Shown piece by piece: positions 17,997 through 28,827 of a stretch of DNA of 64,000 nt; the first letter of the stretch is position 1; the number at the start of each line of letters is the position of its first letter. Where the stretch lies: the NCBI RefSeq assembly GCF_002750975.1, contig NZ_PEJS01000001.1, positions 3,534,001 to 3,598,000 of the forward strand, given 5' to 3'. The notes under the pieces were generated by a model. That model was given only the letters and a program-made list of their open reading frames with translations. It was not told the origin of the DNA and made no database searches. Position numbers and translations under genes: made by a program. The stretch is from Stenotrophomonas indicatrix. GTDB lineage: Bacteria; Pseudomonadota; Gammaproteobacteria; Xanthomonadales; Xanthomonadaceae.

Positions 17997-18030
17997 GTGT
18001 CCGGAAAGGTGTCCGCGGACACCCGGACAG
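17997..18030 (+). promoter_or_regulatory. Palindromic GTGTCCG sites, candidate enhancer for the sigma-54 activator
   Basis: A perfect 14-bp palindrome GTGTCCGCGGACAC (18009-18022) is nested inside an outer pair TGTCCGG (17998-18004) and CCGGACA (18023-18029). Further half-sites TGTCCG occur at 17963-17968 and 17981-17986. The centre is about 60 bases upstream of the sigma-54 -24 element, a workable distance for an NtrC-type activator. That the response regulator at 23245 binds here is inference. Confidence 0.65.
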
Positions 18031-18073
18031 TAGCGACACATGTTCAACTCATTGATGGAAAAGGAAATAAAGT

Positions 18074-18089
18074 TGGCACGCTGTGTGCT
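18074..18089 (+). promoter_or_regulatory. Sigma-54 (RpoN) promoter of the exporter operon
   Basis: TGGCACGCTGTGTGCT has the invariant GG (18075-18076) and GC (18087-18088) exactly 10 bases apart, with the full TGGCACG -24 block. It lies 45 bases before the HlyD start, and an NtrC-type activator is encoded in the same locus. Confidence 0.8.
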
Positions 18090-18133
18090 TTGTCCATAGC
18101 ACCACTCTGGCACCACCGACAGGCACGAACCCG

Positions 18134-19411
18134 ATGATCCGCGACACCTCCGCCCAGGACCAGATCGTTTCCTCCGCTTCAGCCAGCGCCCCCAAGGCCG
18201 CATGGCACCGTTACCGCTGGCCGGCCCTGGCGGGTATCGCGCTGCTGACCGGCATCGGCTGGGCCGTGCATGCGTGGTCCAATGCCAGCAGCTCGTTCGA
18301 CAGCAGCCGGGTGCGCATCGCCGAAGTGCAGCGCGGCGACCTGGTGCGCGACATCGCCGCCGACGGCCGCGTGATCGCCGCCAACAGCCCGGTCCTGTAC
18401 GCCATCTCCGCCGGCACGGTGGACCTGAAGGTGGTCGCCGGTGACGTGGTCAAGAAGGGCCAGGAGCTGGCGATCATCGACAGCCCCGAGCTGCGCAGCA
18501 AGCTCGCCCAGGAGGAGGCCACCCTGGCCGGCCTGGAAGCCGAGGCCAGCCGCGCCAACTTGGATGCCACCCTGGCCCGGGCCAAATCGCGCAAGGAAAC
18601 CGACCAGGCCAGCATCGAGCGGCAGGCCGCCGACCGCGACCTGCAGCGCTACCAGCGCGGCTTCGATGGCGGCGCGGTGCCGCAGATCGATCTGGCCAAG
18701 GCCCAGGACACCCTGAAGAAGGCCGACATCAGCCTGGTCAATGCCACCACCGATGCACGCCTGCAGAGCCAGGGCGCGGACCTGGACGCACGCAACAAGC
18801 GTTTGCTGGCCGACCGCCAGAAGGCCGTGGTGGCCGAAGTGCGGCGCCAGGTCGACGCACTGACCCTGCGTGCACCGTTCGATGGCCAGGTCGGCCAGGT
18901 GCAGGCCACCCAGGCCACCAACCTTGCCGCCAACGCGCCGGTGCTGGGCGTGGTCGACCTGTCCAAGTTCGAAGTCGAGATCAAGGTGCCGGAGAGCTTC
19001 GCGCGCGATCTGGCGATCGGCATGCCGGCGCAGCTGACCGGTGGCAATGGCCAGCCGTTCCCGGGCGAGATCAGTGCGGTGTCGCCGGAAGTGGTCAATG
19101 GCGAAGTCAACGCACGCGTCCGCTTTGCCGCAGCCCAGCCTGAAGGCCTGCGCCAGAGCCAGCGGATGTCGGTGCGGGTGCTGCTGGATACCCGCAGGAA
19201 TGTCATGAAGGTCGAGCGCGGCCCGTTCGTGGAACAGGGCAACGGTGTGGCGTACGTAATGGATGGCCGCACCGCGGTGCGTCGTCCGGTCGAACTGGGC
19301 GTCAGCAGCCTGGGCGAAGTGGAAATCAAGTCGGGTGTGCAGCCGGGGGACCGCATCGTGGTCTCGGGCAGCGACCTGTTCAAGGACGCCGAACGCGTCT
19401 CCGTCAACTGA
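18134..19411 (+). CDS. HlyD/MacA-type periplasmic adaptor subunit
   Basis: This 425-residue membrane-fusion protein has an N-terminal membrane anchor (about residues 27-47, WPALAGIALLTGIGWAVHAW), a barrel-sandwich lipoyl-like half at about 85-115 (AGTVDLKVVAGDVVKKGQEL), a long alpha-helical hairpin rich in Gln, Lys and Arg (about 120-245) and a C-terminal beta-barrel. It bridges an inner-membrane ABC transporter to a TolC-type outer-membrane channel; no tolC gene is in the locus. It is first in a gene set reading adaptor, ATPase, permease, permease, PDZ protein. The start MIRDTSAQDQ at 18134 fits a free N-terminus before the anchor. Confidence 0.9.
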   Translation: MIRDTSAQDQIVSSASASAPKAAWHRYRWPALAGIALLTGIGWAVHAWSNASSSFDSSRVRIAEVQRGDLVRDIAADGRVIAANSPVLYAISAGTVDLKVVAGDVVKKGQELAIIDSPELRSKLAQEEATLAGLEAEASRANLDATLARAKSRKETDQASIERQAADRDLQRYQRGFDGGAVPQIDLAKAQDTLKKADISLVNATTDARLQSQGADLDARNKRLLADRQKAVVAEVRRQVDALTLRAPFDGQVGQVQATQATNLAANAPVLGVVDLSKFEVEIKVPESFARDLAIGMPAQLTGGNGQPFPGEISAVSPEVVNGEVNARVRFAAAQPEGLRQSQRMSVRVLLDTRRNVMKVERGPFVEQGNGVAYVMDGRTAVRRPVELGVSSLGEVEIKSGVQPGDRIVVSGSDLFKDAERVSVN

Positions 19412-19442
19412 CAACTCATACATCCTGGAGAGAGGACACCCC

Positions 19443-20165
19443 ATGTACATGCTCGAAATGCGTTCGGTCGCCAAGGTCTTCCGTACCGAACAGGTGGAAA
19501 CCCACGCGCTGCGTTCACTGGAACTGCAGGTCAAGGAAGGCGAGTTCGTCGCCGTCACCGGTCCGTCCGGCTCCGGCAAGACCACCTTCCTCAACATCGC
19601 CGGCCTGCTGGAAACCTTCACCAGCGGCACCTACATGCTTGATGGCCAGGACGTCAGCAAGCTCGGCGATGATGCCCGCAGCCGCCTGCGCAACCAGAAG
19701 ATCGGCTTCATCTTCCAGGGCTTCAACCTGATTCCGGACCTCAACCTGTTCGACAACGTCGACGTGCCGCTGCGCTACCGCAGGATGAGCGCCGGCGAGC
19801 GCCGCGAGCGCATCGAAAAGGCGCTGAGCCAGGTCGGCCTGGGCTCGCGCATGAAGCACTATCCGAACGAACTCTCCGGCGGCCAGCAGCAGCGCGCGGC
19901 GATCGCCCGTGCCCTGGCCGGCAGCCCGCGCCTGCTGCTGGCCGACGAACCGACCGGCAACCTGGACACGCAGATGGCGCGCGGGGTGATGGAACTGCTG
20001 GAGGAGATCAACGCTGCCGGCACCACCATCGTGATGGTCACCCATGACCCGGAACTGGCCGCACGCGCGCAGCGCAACGTGCACATCGTCGACGGCCAGG
20101 TCACCGACCTGGTGCGCGAGCCGGTGCTGACCACCCCGCGTCGCATCGTCGCCGTCAACGAGTGA
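19443..20165 (+). CDS. MacB/LolD-type ABC transporter ATP-binding protein
   Basis: The 240-residue ATPase has Walker A GPSGSGKTT, Q-loop IFQGFNL, signature LSGGQQQRAAIARALAG, Walker B LLLADEPTGNLD and the H-switch MVTHDPE. The sequence class is that of MacB, FtsE and LolD mechanotransmission transporters. It begins MYMLEMRSV behind GGAGAGAGG. It lies 31 bases after the adaptor gene and 10 bases before the first permease gene. Confidence 0.94.
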   Translation: MYMLEMRSVAKVFRTEQVETHALRSLELQVKEGEFVAVTGPSGSGKTTFLNIAGLLETFTSGTYMLDGQDVSKLGDDARSRLRNQKIGFIFQGFNLIPDLNLFDNVDVPLRYRRMSAGERRERIEKALSQVGLGSRMKHYPNELSGGQQQRAAIARALAGSPRLLLADEPTGNLDTQMARGVMELLEEINAAGTTIVMVTHDPELAARAQRNVHIVDGQVTDLVREPVLTTPRRIVAVNE

Positions 20166-20175
20166 GGGCACGACC

Positions 20176-21480
20176 ATGTTCGCCTACTACGCCCGACTGG
20201 CGGTACGCAGCTTCCGCCGCAACAAGGTACTGACCGCGCTGATGGTGGTGGCCATCGCGCTGGGCATCGGTGCTTCGATGACCACCCTGACCGTGTTCCA
20301 CGTGCTGTCCGGCGACCCGATCCCTGACAAGAGCGACCGCCTGTTCTACGTGCAGGTCGATCCGCGCCCGCGCTCGGGTTACCTGACCGGCGAAGAGCCG
20401 GAGACCCAGATGACCCGCTTCGATGCCGAGACGCTGCTGCGCGAGAAGCGTGGCGAGCGCCAGGCGATGATGAGTGCCGGTGACGCGACCATCGAGCCGG
20501 AAGGCAGCACGTTGAAGCCGTTCAACATCGACACCCGCTGGACATCGGCTGATTTCTTCCCGATGTTCAATGTGCCGATGCTGTATGGCCGTGCCTGGAC
20601 GGCCAGCGACGATGACGGTCGCTCCCGCGTGGTGGTGCTGTCCAAGGTGATCAACGACAAGCTGTTCCAGGGAGCGGACAGTGTCGGCCGTGAGATCCGT
20701 GCCGATGGCCATTCGCTGCGGGTGATCGGGGTGATGGACTCCTGGAATCCGGAACCGCACTTCTTCGACCTGACCGTGGGCAACTATGGCCGCGAAGAGG
20801 ACCTGATGATGCCGCTGTCCACCGCGATGGACCTCAAGCTCGGCAGCAACGGCAACATGAACTGCTTCCGCGACGGCGCACCCGATGACGACAGCAATTC
20901 GATCAACGCGCCGTGCACCTGGATCCAGTACTGGGTGGAGCTCGACCCGTCCAAGGCCGAGGACTACCGCCGCTACCTGGTGAACTACTCGGACCAGCAG
21001 CGGGCTGCCGGCCGTTTCGAGCGCCCGGCCAACGTGCGCCTGCGCACCGTGATGGAGTGGCTGACCTTCAACAACGCGGTACCCAGCGACGTGCGCCTGC
21101 AGATGTGGCTGGCCCTGGGTTTCCTCGGTGTCTGCCTGGTCAACACGGTCGGCCTGCTGCTGGCCAAGTTCCTGCGCCGCAGCGGTGAGATCGGCGTGCG
21201 CCGCGCACTGGGTGCAAGCCGCGGGCAGATCTTCCTGCAGTGCCTGGTCGAGGCGGGCGCGGTGGGCGTGGTCGGCGGCGTGCTCGGCATCGGCCTGGCT
21301 CTGCTGGGCCTGTATGCAGTGCGCCAGCAGCCGGTGGACTACGCCAAGCTGGCCCACCTCGACGGCAGCATGCTGCTGCTCGCCCTCGGCCTGACCCTGC
21401 TGGCCAGCATTGCTGCCGGCTTCCTGCCCGCCTGGCGCGCGATGCAGGTCACCCCGGCCATCCAGCTCAAGTCGCAGTAA
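20176..21480 (+). CDS. MacB/FtsX-type ABC permease (first)
   Basis: This 434-residue protein has one N-terminal helix (about 17-40, NKVLTALMVVAIALGIGAS), a large periplasmic MacB_PCD domain (to about residue 310) and three C-terminal helices of the FtsX domain. The conserved cytoplasmic coupling motif IGVRRALGASRGQIF precedes the last two helices. The periplasmic domain includes a probable disulfide pair (NCFRDG and NAPCTW). Such permeases move peptides or lipids from the outer leaflet or periplasm through the adaptor. It is paired with a second, non-identical permease next door. Confidence 0.9.
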   Translation: MFAYYARLAVRSFRRNKVLTALMVVAIALGIGASMTTLTVFHVLSGDPIPDKSDRLFYVQVDPRPRSGYLTGEEPETQMTRFDAETLLREKRGERQAMMSAGDATIEPEGSTLKPFNIDTRWTSADFFPMFNVPMLYGRAWTASDDDGRSRVVVLSKVINDKLFQGADSVGREIRADGHSLRVIGVMDSWNPEPHFFDLTVGNYGREEDLMMPLSTAMDLKLGSNGNMNCFRDGAPDDDSNSINAPCTWIQYWVELDPSKAEDYRRYLVNYSDQQRAAGRFERPANVRLRTVMEWLTFNNAVPSDVRLQMWLALGFLGVCLVNTVGLLLAKFLRRSGEIGVRRALGASRGQIFLQCLVEAGAVGVVGGVLGIGLALLGLYAVRQQPVDYAKLAHLDGSMLLLALGLTLLASIAAGFLPAWRAMQVTPAIQLKSQ

Positions 21481-21501
21481 GCACGAGAACGAGGACTTCC
21501 C

Positions 21502-22716
21502 ATGGACATCCGCCCCATCCTCAGCACCCTGCGCCGGCACAAGACCGCAGCCGCATTGATCGTGCTGGAAATCGCCCTGACCTGCGCCATCGTCTGCAAT
21601 GCCCTGTTCCTGGTCACCCAGCGCGTGGAAAAGATCAGCCAGCCCAGCGGCTTGGCCGAGAACGAACTGGTCATGGTCCGGGTCAGCGGCATCGGCAAGC
21701 AGACCAACGCCATGGCCCGCACCAACGAAGACCTGGCATCGCTGCGCGCGATCCCGGGCGTGACCAGCGTGGCCAAGGTCAACCAGCTGCCGTTCCGCCG
21801 CAATTCGAGCAACACCAGCATCTCGCGCGAGCGTGACCAGGAACGGCCGACAGCCTTCGTGTCGCAGTACATGGTTGGCGAGAACGCGCTGTCCACGCTC
21901 GGCCTGCAGCTGGTCGCCGGCCGCGACTTCCAGCCCAGCGAGTACATCGATCTGGAAGAAGCACAGAAGAATCCGAAGCCCGACCGCGCCGCACCGGTGA
22001 TCATCAACCAGCAGGTCGCCGCCAAGATGTACCCGGACCAGAGTGCGCTGGGCAAGACCTTCTACATGGGCAACCAGGCCCTGCATGTGGTTGGTGTGGT
22101 CGCCCATCTGGCCACCCCCACCGACTACAATGACAACAGCACCCTGTCGATGATCCTGCCGGTACGTACCGACTTCACCCGCGGCCCGTACATGCTGCGC
22201 ACTTCACCGGAACGCCGCGATGAAGTGCTGAAGGGTGCGCTGGCCGCGCTGGAGCACAACGACCCCAACCGCCTTGTGCGCGAGAAACTGACTTACCAGG
22301 AACAGCGTGCCGACTACTTCAAGAACGACCGCTCGATGGTCGGCCTGCTGGTGACGGTCTGCGTGGCGCTGCTGGTTGTCACCGCCCTGGGCATCGTCGG
22401 CCTGGCCAGCTTCTGGGTGCAGCAGCGCAGCAAGCAGATCGGTATCCGCCGCGCATTGGGCGCCACCCGCGGGCAGATCCTGCGCTACTTCCAGACCGAG
22501 AACTTCCTGCTGGCCACGCTGGGCATCGTGCTGGGCATGCTGGCGGCGTACGCCATCAACCTGGCCCTGATGAACATGTACGAGCTGCCGCGCATGCCGC
22601 TGCTGTACCTGCCGCTGGGCGCAGCGCTGCTGTGGCTGCTCGGCCAGATCGCCGTGTTCGGCCCGGCCCGCCGCGCTGCGGCGGTGCCACCGGCCGTCGC
22701 CACGCGGGGGGCGTGA
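21502..22716 (+). CDS. MacB/FtsX-type ABC permease (second)
   Basis: This 404-residue protein has the same layout as the preceding permease: an N-terminal helix (AALIVLEIALTCAIVCNALF), a MacB_PCD periplasmic domain and an FtsX core with IGIRRALGATRGQILRYF. The two permeases probably form a heterodimer on the shared ATPase, unlike homodimeric MacB where ATPase and permease are fused. It lies 21 bases after the first permease gene, and its stop is one base from the PDZ gene start. Confidence 0.9.
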   Translation: MDIRPILSTLRRHKTAAALIVLEIALTCAIVCNALFLVTQRVEKISQPSGLAENELVMVRVSGIGKQTNAMARTNEDLASLRAIPGVTSVAKVNQLPFRRNSSNTSISRERDQERPTAFVSQYMVGENALSTLGLQLVAGRDFQPSEYIDLEEAQKNPKPDRAAPVIINQQVAAKMYPDQSALGKTFYMGNQALHVVGVVAHLATPTDYNDNSTLSMILPVRTDFTRGPYMLRTSPERRDEVLKGALAALEHNDPNRLVREKLTYQEQRADYFKNDRSMVGLLVTVCVALLVVTALGIVGLASFWVQQRSKQIGIRRALGATRGQILRYFQTENFLLATLGIVLGMLAAYAINLALMNMYELPRMPLLYLPLGAALLWLLGQIAVFGPARRAAAVPPAVATRGA

Positions 22717-22717
22717 G

Positions 22718-23104
22718 ATGCGCGCCAGCCTGCTGGTGCTGTTGCTGGCCCTGCCGCTGCCGGTACTCGCCGGCAGCAGCAGCGCGCAGACGCTGGAGTG
22801 GCGCCAGGACGATGCGCGGCTGGCGCTGCGCTCGACCGAAGGCGTGGTGAGGGTGGATGCGGCCAGCCCGGAGGCGCGCTTCGGCGTGCGCCATGGCGAC
22901 CGCATCCTGCGCGTGGACGATTCGCCGGTGCGGCAGATCGAACAGCTCGCCGACGCAGTGCGGGCGGCATCGACGCCCACCGTCCACCTGCTGCTGCGCC
23001 GCGATGGCCGGATGCTCACGGTACCGGTGAACGTGGCCCAGTGGCGCCCCGCGCTGGCGCCGCCGCCACCCCCTCCGGCTCCGCCGCCGCCGCCACGGCG
23101 CTGA
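22718..23104 (+). CDS. Secreted small PDZ-domain protein with a proline-rich tail
   Basis: This 128-residue protein has a signal peptide (about 1-18, cleavage near VLAGS), one PDZ-like domain (about 40-108; VRVDAASPEARFGVRHGDRI followed by LRVDDSPVRQIEQL) and a C-terminal tail of mostly proline and alanine ending RR. There is no protease domain, unlike DegP or RseP PDZ proteins. It is almost certainly co-transcribed with the upstream permeases (one-base gap). A role as periplasmic peptide sensor or transporter accessory is inference. Confidence 0.82.
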   Translation: MRASLLVLLLALPLPVLAGSSSAQTLEWRQDDARLALRSTEGVVRVDAASPEARFGVRHGDRILRVDDSPVRQIEQLADAVRAASTPTVHLLLRRDGRMLTVPVNVAQWRPALAPPPPPPAPPPPPRR

Positions 23105-23156
23105 GTCCGGACGCCCCTGCGCTACCGCTGGTTTCGCTATATTGCAGAGCGGCCCG

Positions 23157-23230
23157 GTAGCGCCGGGCCATGCCCGGCGGTTCCAGCCGCTGCAACTGCA
23201 CCCGCCCCGCCGGGCATGGCCCGGCGCTAC
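23157..23230. repeat. Facing pair of SMAG palindromes
   Basis: A plus copy (23157-23180, GTAGCGCCGGGCCATGCC) and a minus copy (23209-23230) sit between the PDZ gene and the response-regulator gene. They could form a large hairpin that reduces read-through from the sigma-54 operon into the regulators. Confidence 0.85.
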
Positions 23231-23244
23231 CCTCTTTGCGACCC

Positions 23245-24587
<1,343 letters not shown>

Positions 24588-24591
<4 letters not shown>

Positions 24592-25949
24592 AGCGACGCT
24601 CATTCACCTTCCGCCTGTTCCTGCGCCTGCTGCCGGTGCTGGCGCTGGCTGCCGCGCTGCCGTGGCTGCTGGCCTACTGGATGGACCATGGCTGGGTGGT
24701 GACCACGGTCTCCACGATCATCCTGCTGTCATTGATGTGGTGGACGCTGCGCCGCGCCACCGCACCGGTGCGCTCGTTGATGCGGGCGCTGTCCGGGACC
24801 ACCAGCAGCTACCGCGACGGTGAGTACAACTTCGGCATCTACTGGCCCGGCAATGACGAACTGGGTGACCTGGTGCAGGCACACCGCGAGCTGGGGGAAG
24901 TGCTGCGCGCACAACGCCAGGGCCTCGTGCAGCGCGAACTGCTGCTGGACACCATGGTGCAGAACACCCCGGTGGCGATGCTGCTGATCGCCGCCGGTGG
25001 CGATGGCATTTCCCGCGTGGTGTTCTCCAACCTGGCCGCGCGCAAGCTGCTGCACAGCGGCTGGAAGCTGGAAGGCCAGCGCATGGAAGACGTGCTCGAG
25101 CAGCTGCCGGTGGAACTGCGCGATGCCATCGGCCGCGGCGGCGACAGCCTGTTTGCGGTGAAGTCGGAAAGCGAAGACGGCGTGGAAGGCGACGAGGACG
25201 ACGAACAGGTCTATCACCTGTCGCGGCGCGCGTTCCAGCTCAACGGCCGCCCGCATGACCTGCTGCTGGTACGCCAGCTCACTGCCGAACTGCGCCGGCA
25301 GGAAGTACAGACCTGGAAGAAGGTGATCCGGGTGATCAGCCACGAACTCAACAACTCGCTGGCGCCGATCGCATCGCTGGCGCACTCCGGCGGCGAACTG
25401 GTCAAGCGCGAACGCTTCGACCGGCTGCCGGAGATCTTCACCACCATCGAAGACCGCGCCCGCCATCTGGAAGGCTTCATCCGCGGCTACGCGCGTTTCG
25501 CCAAGCTGCCGCAGCCGCAGCTGCAGACCGTGCACTGGGCGCCGTTCCTGTCCAGCCTGTGCCAGCAGATTCCGTTCACGATGGAGCGTGAACCCGACGA
25601 GGAACTGAGCAGCCGGATCGACATCGCCCAGTTCGGCCAGGCCCTGCTCAACCTGCTGAAGAATGCACACGAGGCCTGCGCCGAAGCCGATCCGCCCAAC
25701 GACGACGTGCAGGTGCAGCTGACCCGGCTGCCGCAGTGGCTGCGGCTGGATGTGCTGGACCGCGGCAAGGGCATGAACGAGCAGGTGCTGCAGAATGCGC
25801 TGATGCCGTTCTATTCGACCAAGCGCAACGGCACCGGGCTGGGGCTGGCCCTCACCCGCGAGATCGTCGAGGCGCACGGTGGTCGCGTGTCACTGCAGAA
25901 CCGCACCGACGGCGGGCTGTGTGTGTCGATCCTGTTGCCGGTGGGGTAG
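24588..25949 (+). CDS. Sensor histidine kinase with two adjacent membrane helices
   Basis: 453 residues. Two hydrophobic segments (about 10-30 and 35-53) are separated by only a few residues (MDHG), so there is essentially no periplasmic domain. Then come a HAMP-like linker, a PAS-like region with an acidic insert (SESEDGVEGDEDDEQ), the H-box HELNNSLAPI, and an ATPase domain with LLNLLKNAHEA, DRGKGM and GTGLGLALTREIV. Kinases of this shape often read signals from a membrane partner such as an ABC transporter. It is translationally coupled to the response regulator. Confidence 0.93.
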
Positions 25950-25970
25950 GTTTGTTCTTCCTTCCTCTAT

Positions 25971-26402
25971 TGATGGCTGAAGGTTGATCATTGTTCATGG
26001 GCGTCACTTTTCTTTGTACGCAAAGAAGAGCAACCAAAAGAAGCGTTCCGCCGGCCGCGAGCCGTCGTGCTGCGCATCGGTGCTCGGCTCGCTTCAAGAC
26101 GGACTCGAGAAGCAGAGCAAAAGCATCCACGCATGGCGTGGATCTACTGGGTGCAGCTGTGGCCTTTGACTTGGGTCCGCCTTGAAGCGAGCCGAGCACC
26201 GCAGGGCCGGCGAGGGCGAAGAGGCGCGGGTGTCTGAGCGCAGCGAGTTCCCGCGCCGTCCCTCGACGGACCGAGGAGCGCAGGGTACCGGCGTGCGCAG
26301 CACGACGGCTCGCGGACTGGCGGCGCGTTTCTTTTGGTTACTTTTCTTTTCGCGCGAAAAGAAGAGTGACACCCATGAACCGTTATCAACCTTCAGCAAT
26401 CA
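25971..26402. repeat. About 430-bp nested inverted-repeat element (family C)
   Basis: Outer arms of about 105 bases (25971-26075 and 26296-26402) are imperfect reverse complements. They share blocks such as CTGAAGGTTGAT, GTTCATGGG, AACCAAAAGAA and GAGCCGTCGTGCTGCGCA. Inside, 26077-26103 pairs with 26174-26200 (CGGTGCTCGGCTCGCTTCAA). Between the inner arms lies a SMAG copy (26125-26147). The element occupies the whole gap between the convergent kinase and GNAT genes. The short ORFs in it (for example one with SREKKSNQKKR) are by-products of the repeat. Confidence 0.8.
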
Positions 26403-26417
26403 ACAGGAGAAGCAAAA

Positions 26418-26951
26418 CTAAAGCACCCGTCGCATCGCCACCCGCAGGTGCATCGGGAATCCCGACGCGGCCTCCTCGGCCATCACCCCTCGCAGGCCCG
26501 CGCCCCACTCTGGCTCCGGCAGCAGGGTGAATCCTTCGCTGGCATAGAAAGCCGCATTCCACGGCACATCGGACAACGTGGTCAGCACCGCCGCCGGATA
26601 GCCAAGCACCTTGGCCTCGGCGAGTGCATGCTGCAGCAACGCCCGTCCGTAGCCACGGCGAGCATGATTGGGATCCACATCCATCTGCAGCACATGGAAA
26701 TCGCCGTCGAGCGTACCGCCCAGCAGGTAGCCGGCGATGCCGCCAGCGGCGCCTTCGATGATCCACAACAGGCCACGCCGCAGTCCGGCCTGCAACGTGG
26801 GAAGGTCCAGTCCATGGCCGGCGAACACCGGGTACGCCTCGTGCCCGCGCAGCAGTTCACCCGCACGCTGTTCGATGCAGGGCAGCGCACTCAGTTCATC
26901 GACGCGCGGTGGCCTCGGCTCAGCTTTTCTTGATGGGGCGCTGCCAGCCAT
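26418..26951 (-). CDS. GNAT family N-acetyltransferase
   Basis: A 177-residue acetyltransferase. The acetyl-CoA site is in [19 protein letters not shown] (R-x-x-G-x-G/A), followed by [13 protein letters not shown]. The substrate (small amine, peptide or protein N-terminus) is not deducible. The start at 26951 is preferred because AGGAAA lies just upstream; a GTG at 26972 is the alternative. Either start overlaps the 3' end of glmU, so it is probably co-transcribed with glmU. Confidence 0.85.
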   Translation of the reverse strand: MAGSAPSRKAEPRPPRVDELSALPCIEQRAGELLRGHEAYPVFAGHGLDLPTLQAGLRRGLLWIIEGAAGGIAGYLLGGTLDGDFHVLQMDVDPNHARRGYGRALLQHALAEAKVLGYPAAVLTTLSDVPWNAAFYASEGFTLLPEPEWGAGLRGVMAEEAASGFPMHLRVAMRRVL

Positions 26952-28287
26952 CGATGGTTTCCTGGCGCGCACGGGCTACGGTCAGCTTGCCGTCCGGCGC
27001 AGTGCGGGTGATGACCGAACCGGCAGCAATCGTCGCGCCTTCACCGATCAGCACCGGCGCCACCAGCGAGCTGTTGGAGCCGATGAAAGCGTTGTCGCCG
27101 ATGGTGGTGGTCGACTTGTTCACCCCGTCGTAGTTGCAGGTGATGGTGCCCGCACCGATGTTGACCTTGCTGCCGATCACCGCGTCGCCCAGATAGGTGA
27201 GGTGGTTGGCCTTGCTGCCCACTCCCAGGGTGACCTTCTTGGTTTCCACGAAGTTGCCCACGTGCACGCCATCGGCCAGCACGGTGCCCGGGCGCAGGCG
27301 CGCGAACGGGCCGATCTGCGCCGCACCCTCGCTGATCACGCCTTCCACATCGCAGTGCGCACGCACTTCGGTGCCCGCGCCGAGAGTGACGTCCTTCAGC
27401 CGGGTGAACGGGCCGATGGTCACGCCATCGCCGAGTACCACCTTGCCTTCAAGAATCACATCGACATCGATCATCACATCGCTGCCGACGATCACCTCAC
27501 CCCGGATATCGACCCGCGACGGATCGCGCACGCGCGCGCCCTGGATGCACAGCGCGCGCACCGCGCGCCGCTGCCAGGCCCGTTCCAGCTGCGAGAGCTG
27601 CCACGGATCGTTCGCGCCTTCGGCGTCCTGCGCATCGGCCACCAGGGCCATCTCCGCCGGAGTGAACTCGCGGGCGGCAAAGGCGAACACATCGGTCAGG
27701 TAGTACTCGCCCTGCGCGTTGCTGTTGGACAGCTGCGACAGCCAGCGGCGCAGCGCCGTCGATTCGGCAGTGATGATGCCGGTGTTGATGATGCGCACCC
27801 GGCGCTGTTCGTCATCGGCGTCCTTCTGCTCGACGATCGCCCCGACCTTGCCTTCGGCGTCGCGCAGCACGCGACCATAGCCGGTGGGATCGTCGACATC
27901 GGCCACCAGCACCGCCAGCCGGCCCGGCTGGGCCAGCAGATCGCGCAGGGTCTGCGCACGGATCAACGGCACATCGCCGTACAGCACCAGCACCTGGGCG
28001 GCGTCGGGCACCTCCGGCATGGCCTGGGCCACGGCGTGACCGGTACCCAGCTGCTGCGCTTGTTCCGCCCACAACAGGTCCGGCTGGTCAGCGAAGTAGC
28101 TCCGCACCTGGTCCCCGCCGTGGCCGTACACCACGTGGATGGCGGCCGGCTGCAGTTCCCGCGCCGTGGCGATCACATGCGCCAGCATCGGCTGGCCGGC
28201 AATCGGCTGCAGCACCTTGGGCAGCACCGACTTCATGCGCTTGCCGGCGCCAGCGGCGAGGATGATCACGTGCAGGGGTTGGGTCAT
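26920..28287 (-). CDS. glmU: Bifunctional GlcNAc-1-P uridyltransferase / GlcN-1-P acetyltransferase
   Basis: This 455-residue enzyme (E. coli GlmU has 456) makes UDP-GlcNAc for peptidoglycan and LPS. The N-terminal pyrophosphorylase (1-230) has [11 protein letters not shown]. The C-terminal left-handed beta-helix acetyltransferase (about 250-455) shows hexapeptide repeats such as [20 protein letters not shown]. The start [13 protein letters not shown] at 28287 replaces a longer non-conserved frame. The 3' end overlaps the GNAT gene. glmS lies 9 kb upstream in the window. Confidence 0.96.
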   Translation of the reverse strand: MTQPLHVIILAAGAGKRMKSVLPKVLQPIAGQPMLAHVIATARELQPAAIHVVYGHGGDQVRSYFADQPDLLWAEQAQQLGTGHAVAQAMPEVPDAAQVLVLYGDVPLIRAQTLRDLLAQPGRLAVLVADVDDPTGYGRVLRDAEGKVGAIVEQKDADDEQRRVRIINTGIITAESTALRRWLSQLSNSNAQGEYYLTDVFAFAAREFTPAEMALVADAQDAEGANDPWQLSQLERAWQRRAVRALCIQGARVRDPSRVDIRGEVIVGSDVMIDVDVILEGKVVLGDGVTIGPFTRLKDVTLGAGTEVRAHCDVEGVISEGAAQIGPFARLRPGTVLADGVHVGNFVETKKVTLGVGSKANHLTYLGDAVIGSKVNIGAGTITCNYDGVNKSTTTIGDNAFIGSNSSLVAPVLIGEGATIAAGSVITRTAPDGKLTVARARQETIDGWQRPIKKS

Positions 28288-28366
28288 GCGGGCGGTCCAC
28301 GATTCGATGGCGGTGATTCTAGAACGGGGGCCGTTAACATGGAGCCCCCACCATGACCCCGGCACC

Positions 28367-28750
28367 ATGAGCCTGCTCCGCCAAGGCCGTTCCTATCTCG
28401 TCATCGGCCTGCTGCAGTTGCTGCTGGACTGGGCGGTGTTCGTGCTGGCGACGGCGGCCGGCATGCCGGCTGCGCCCGGCAACGTCTGCGGACGCGTGGC
28501 CGCCATGCTGCTGGGTTTCTGGCTCAACGGACGCATCACCTTCGCCGACGCCAACGGGCAGCGCCTGGGCTGGCGCCGCTTCGCACGATTCCTGCCGCTG
28601 TGGCTGCTGCTGACCATGGCCAGCACGCTGCTGGTGGCCGCCGCCGACCATGCGCTGGGCCTGCGGTACGCCTGGCTGGCAAAGCCGCTGGTGGAAGCGG
28701 GCCTGGCGGTGGTGTCTTTCCTGCTGCTGCGCCATGTCGTGTACCGGTAA
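28367..28750 (+). CDS. GtrA-like four-helix membrane protein
   Basis: 127 residues with four hydrophobic helices and the GtrA-family features [31 protein letters not shown] and the C-terminal [10 protein letters not shown]. GtrA-like proteins are thought to flip or hold polyprenyl-linked sugars for cell-surface glycosylation. It is divergent from glmU (79 bases apart). The start at 28367 ([11 protein letters not shown]) is the only sensible ATG for a full first helix; the ribosome site is weak. Confidence 0.82.
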   Translation: MSLLRQGRSYLVIGLLQLLLDWAVFVLATAAGMPAAPGNVCGRVAAMLLGFWLNGRITFADANGQRLGWRRFARFLPLWLLLTMASTLLVAAADHALGLRYAWLAKPLVEAGLAVVSFLLLRHVVYR

Positions 28751-28780
28751 CGGCGTTTCCGCTGCGTTGTCGACACATAC

Positions 28781-28806
28781 AAAAACGCCGGCACATGGCC
28801 GGCGTT
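28781..28806 (-). terminator. Intrinsic terminator of the atp operon
   Basis: The stem AACGCCGGC/GCCGGCGTT, with a 5-nt loop, runs into five T residues on the minus strand, 22 bases after the atpC stop. Confidence 0.9.
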
Positions 28807-28827
28807 CCTGCTTGATGGCGCTGGACC

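Noticed and set aside
26094..26399. Open frame with SREKKSNQKKR inside the 430-bp repeat
   Set aside because: It lies entirely within an inverted repeat, and similar frames arise on both strands; there is no ribosome site or conserved domain.
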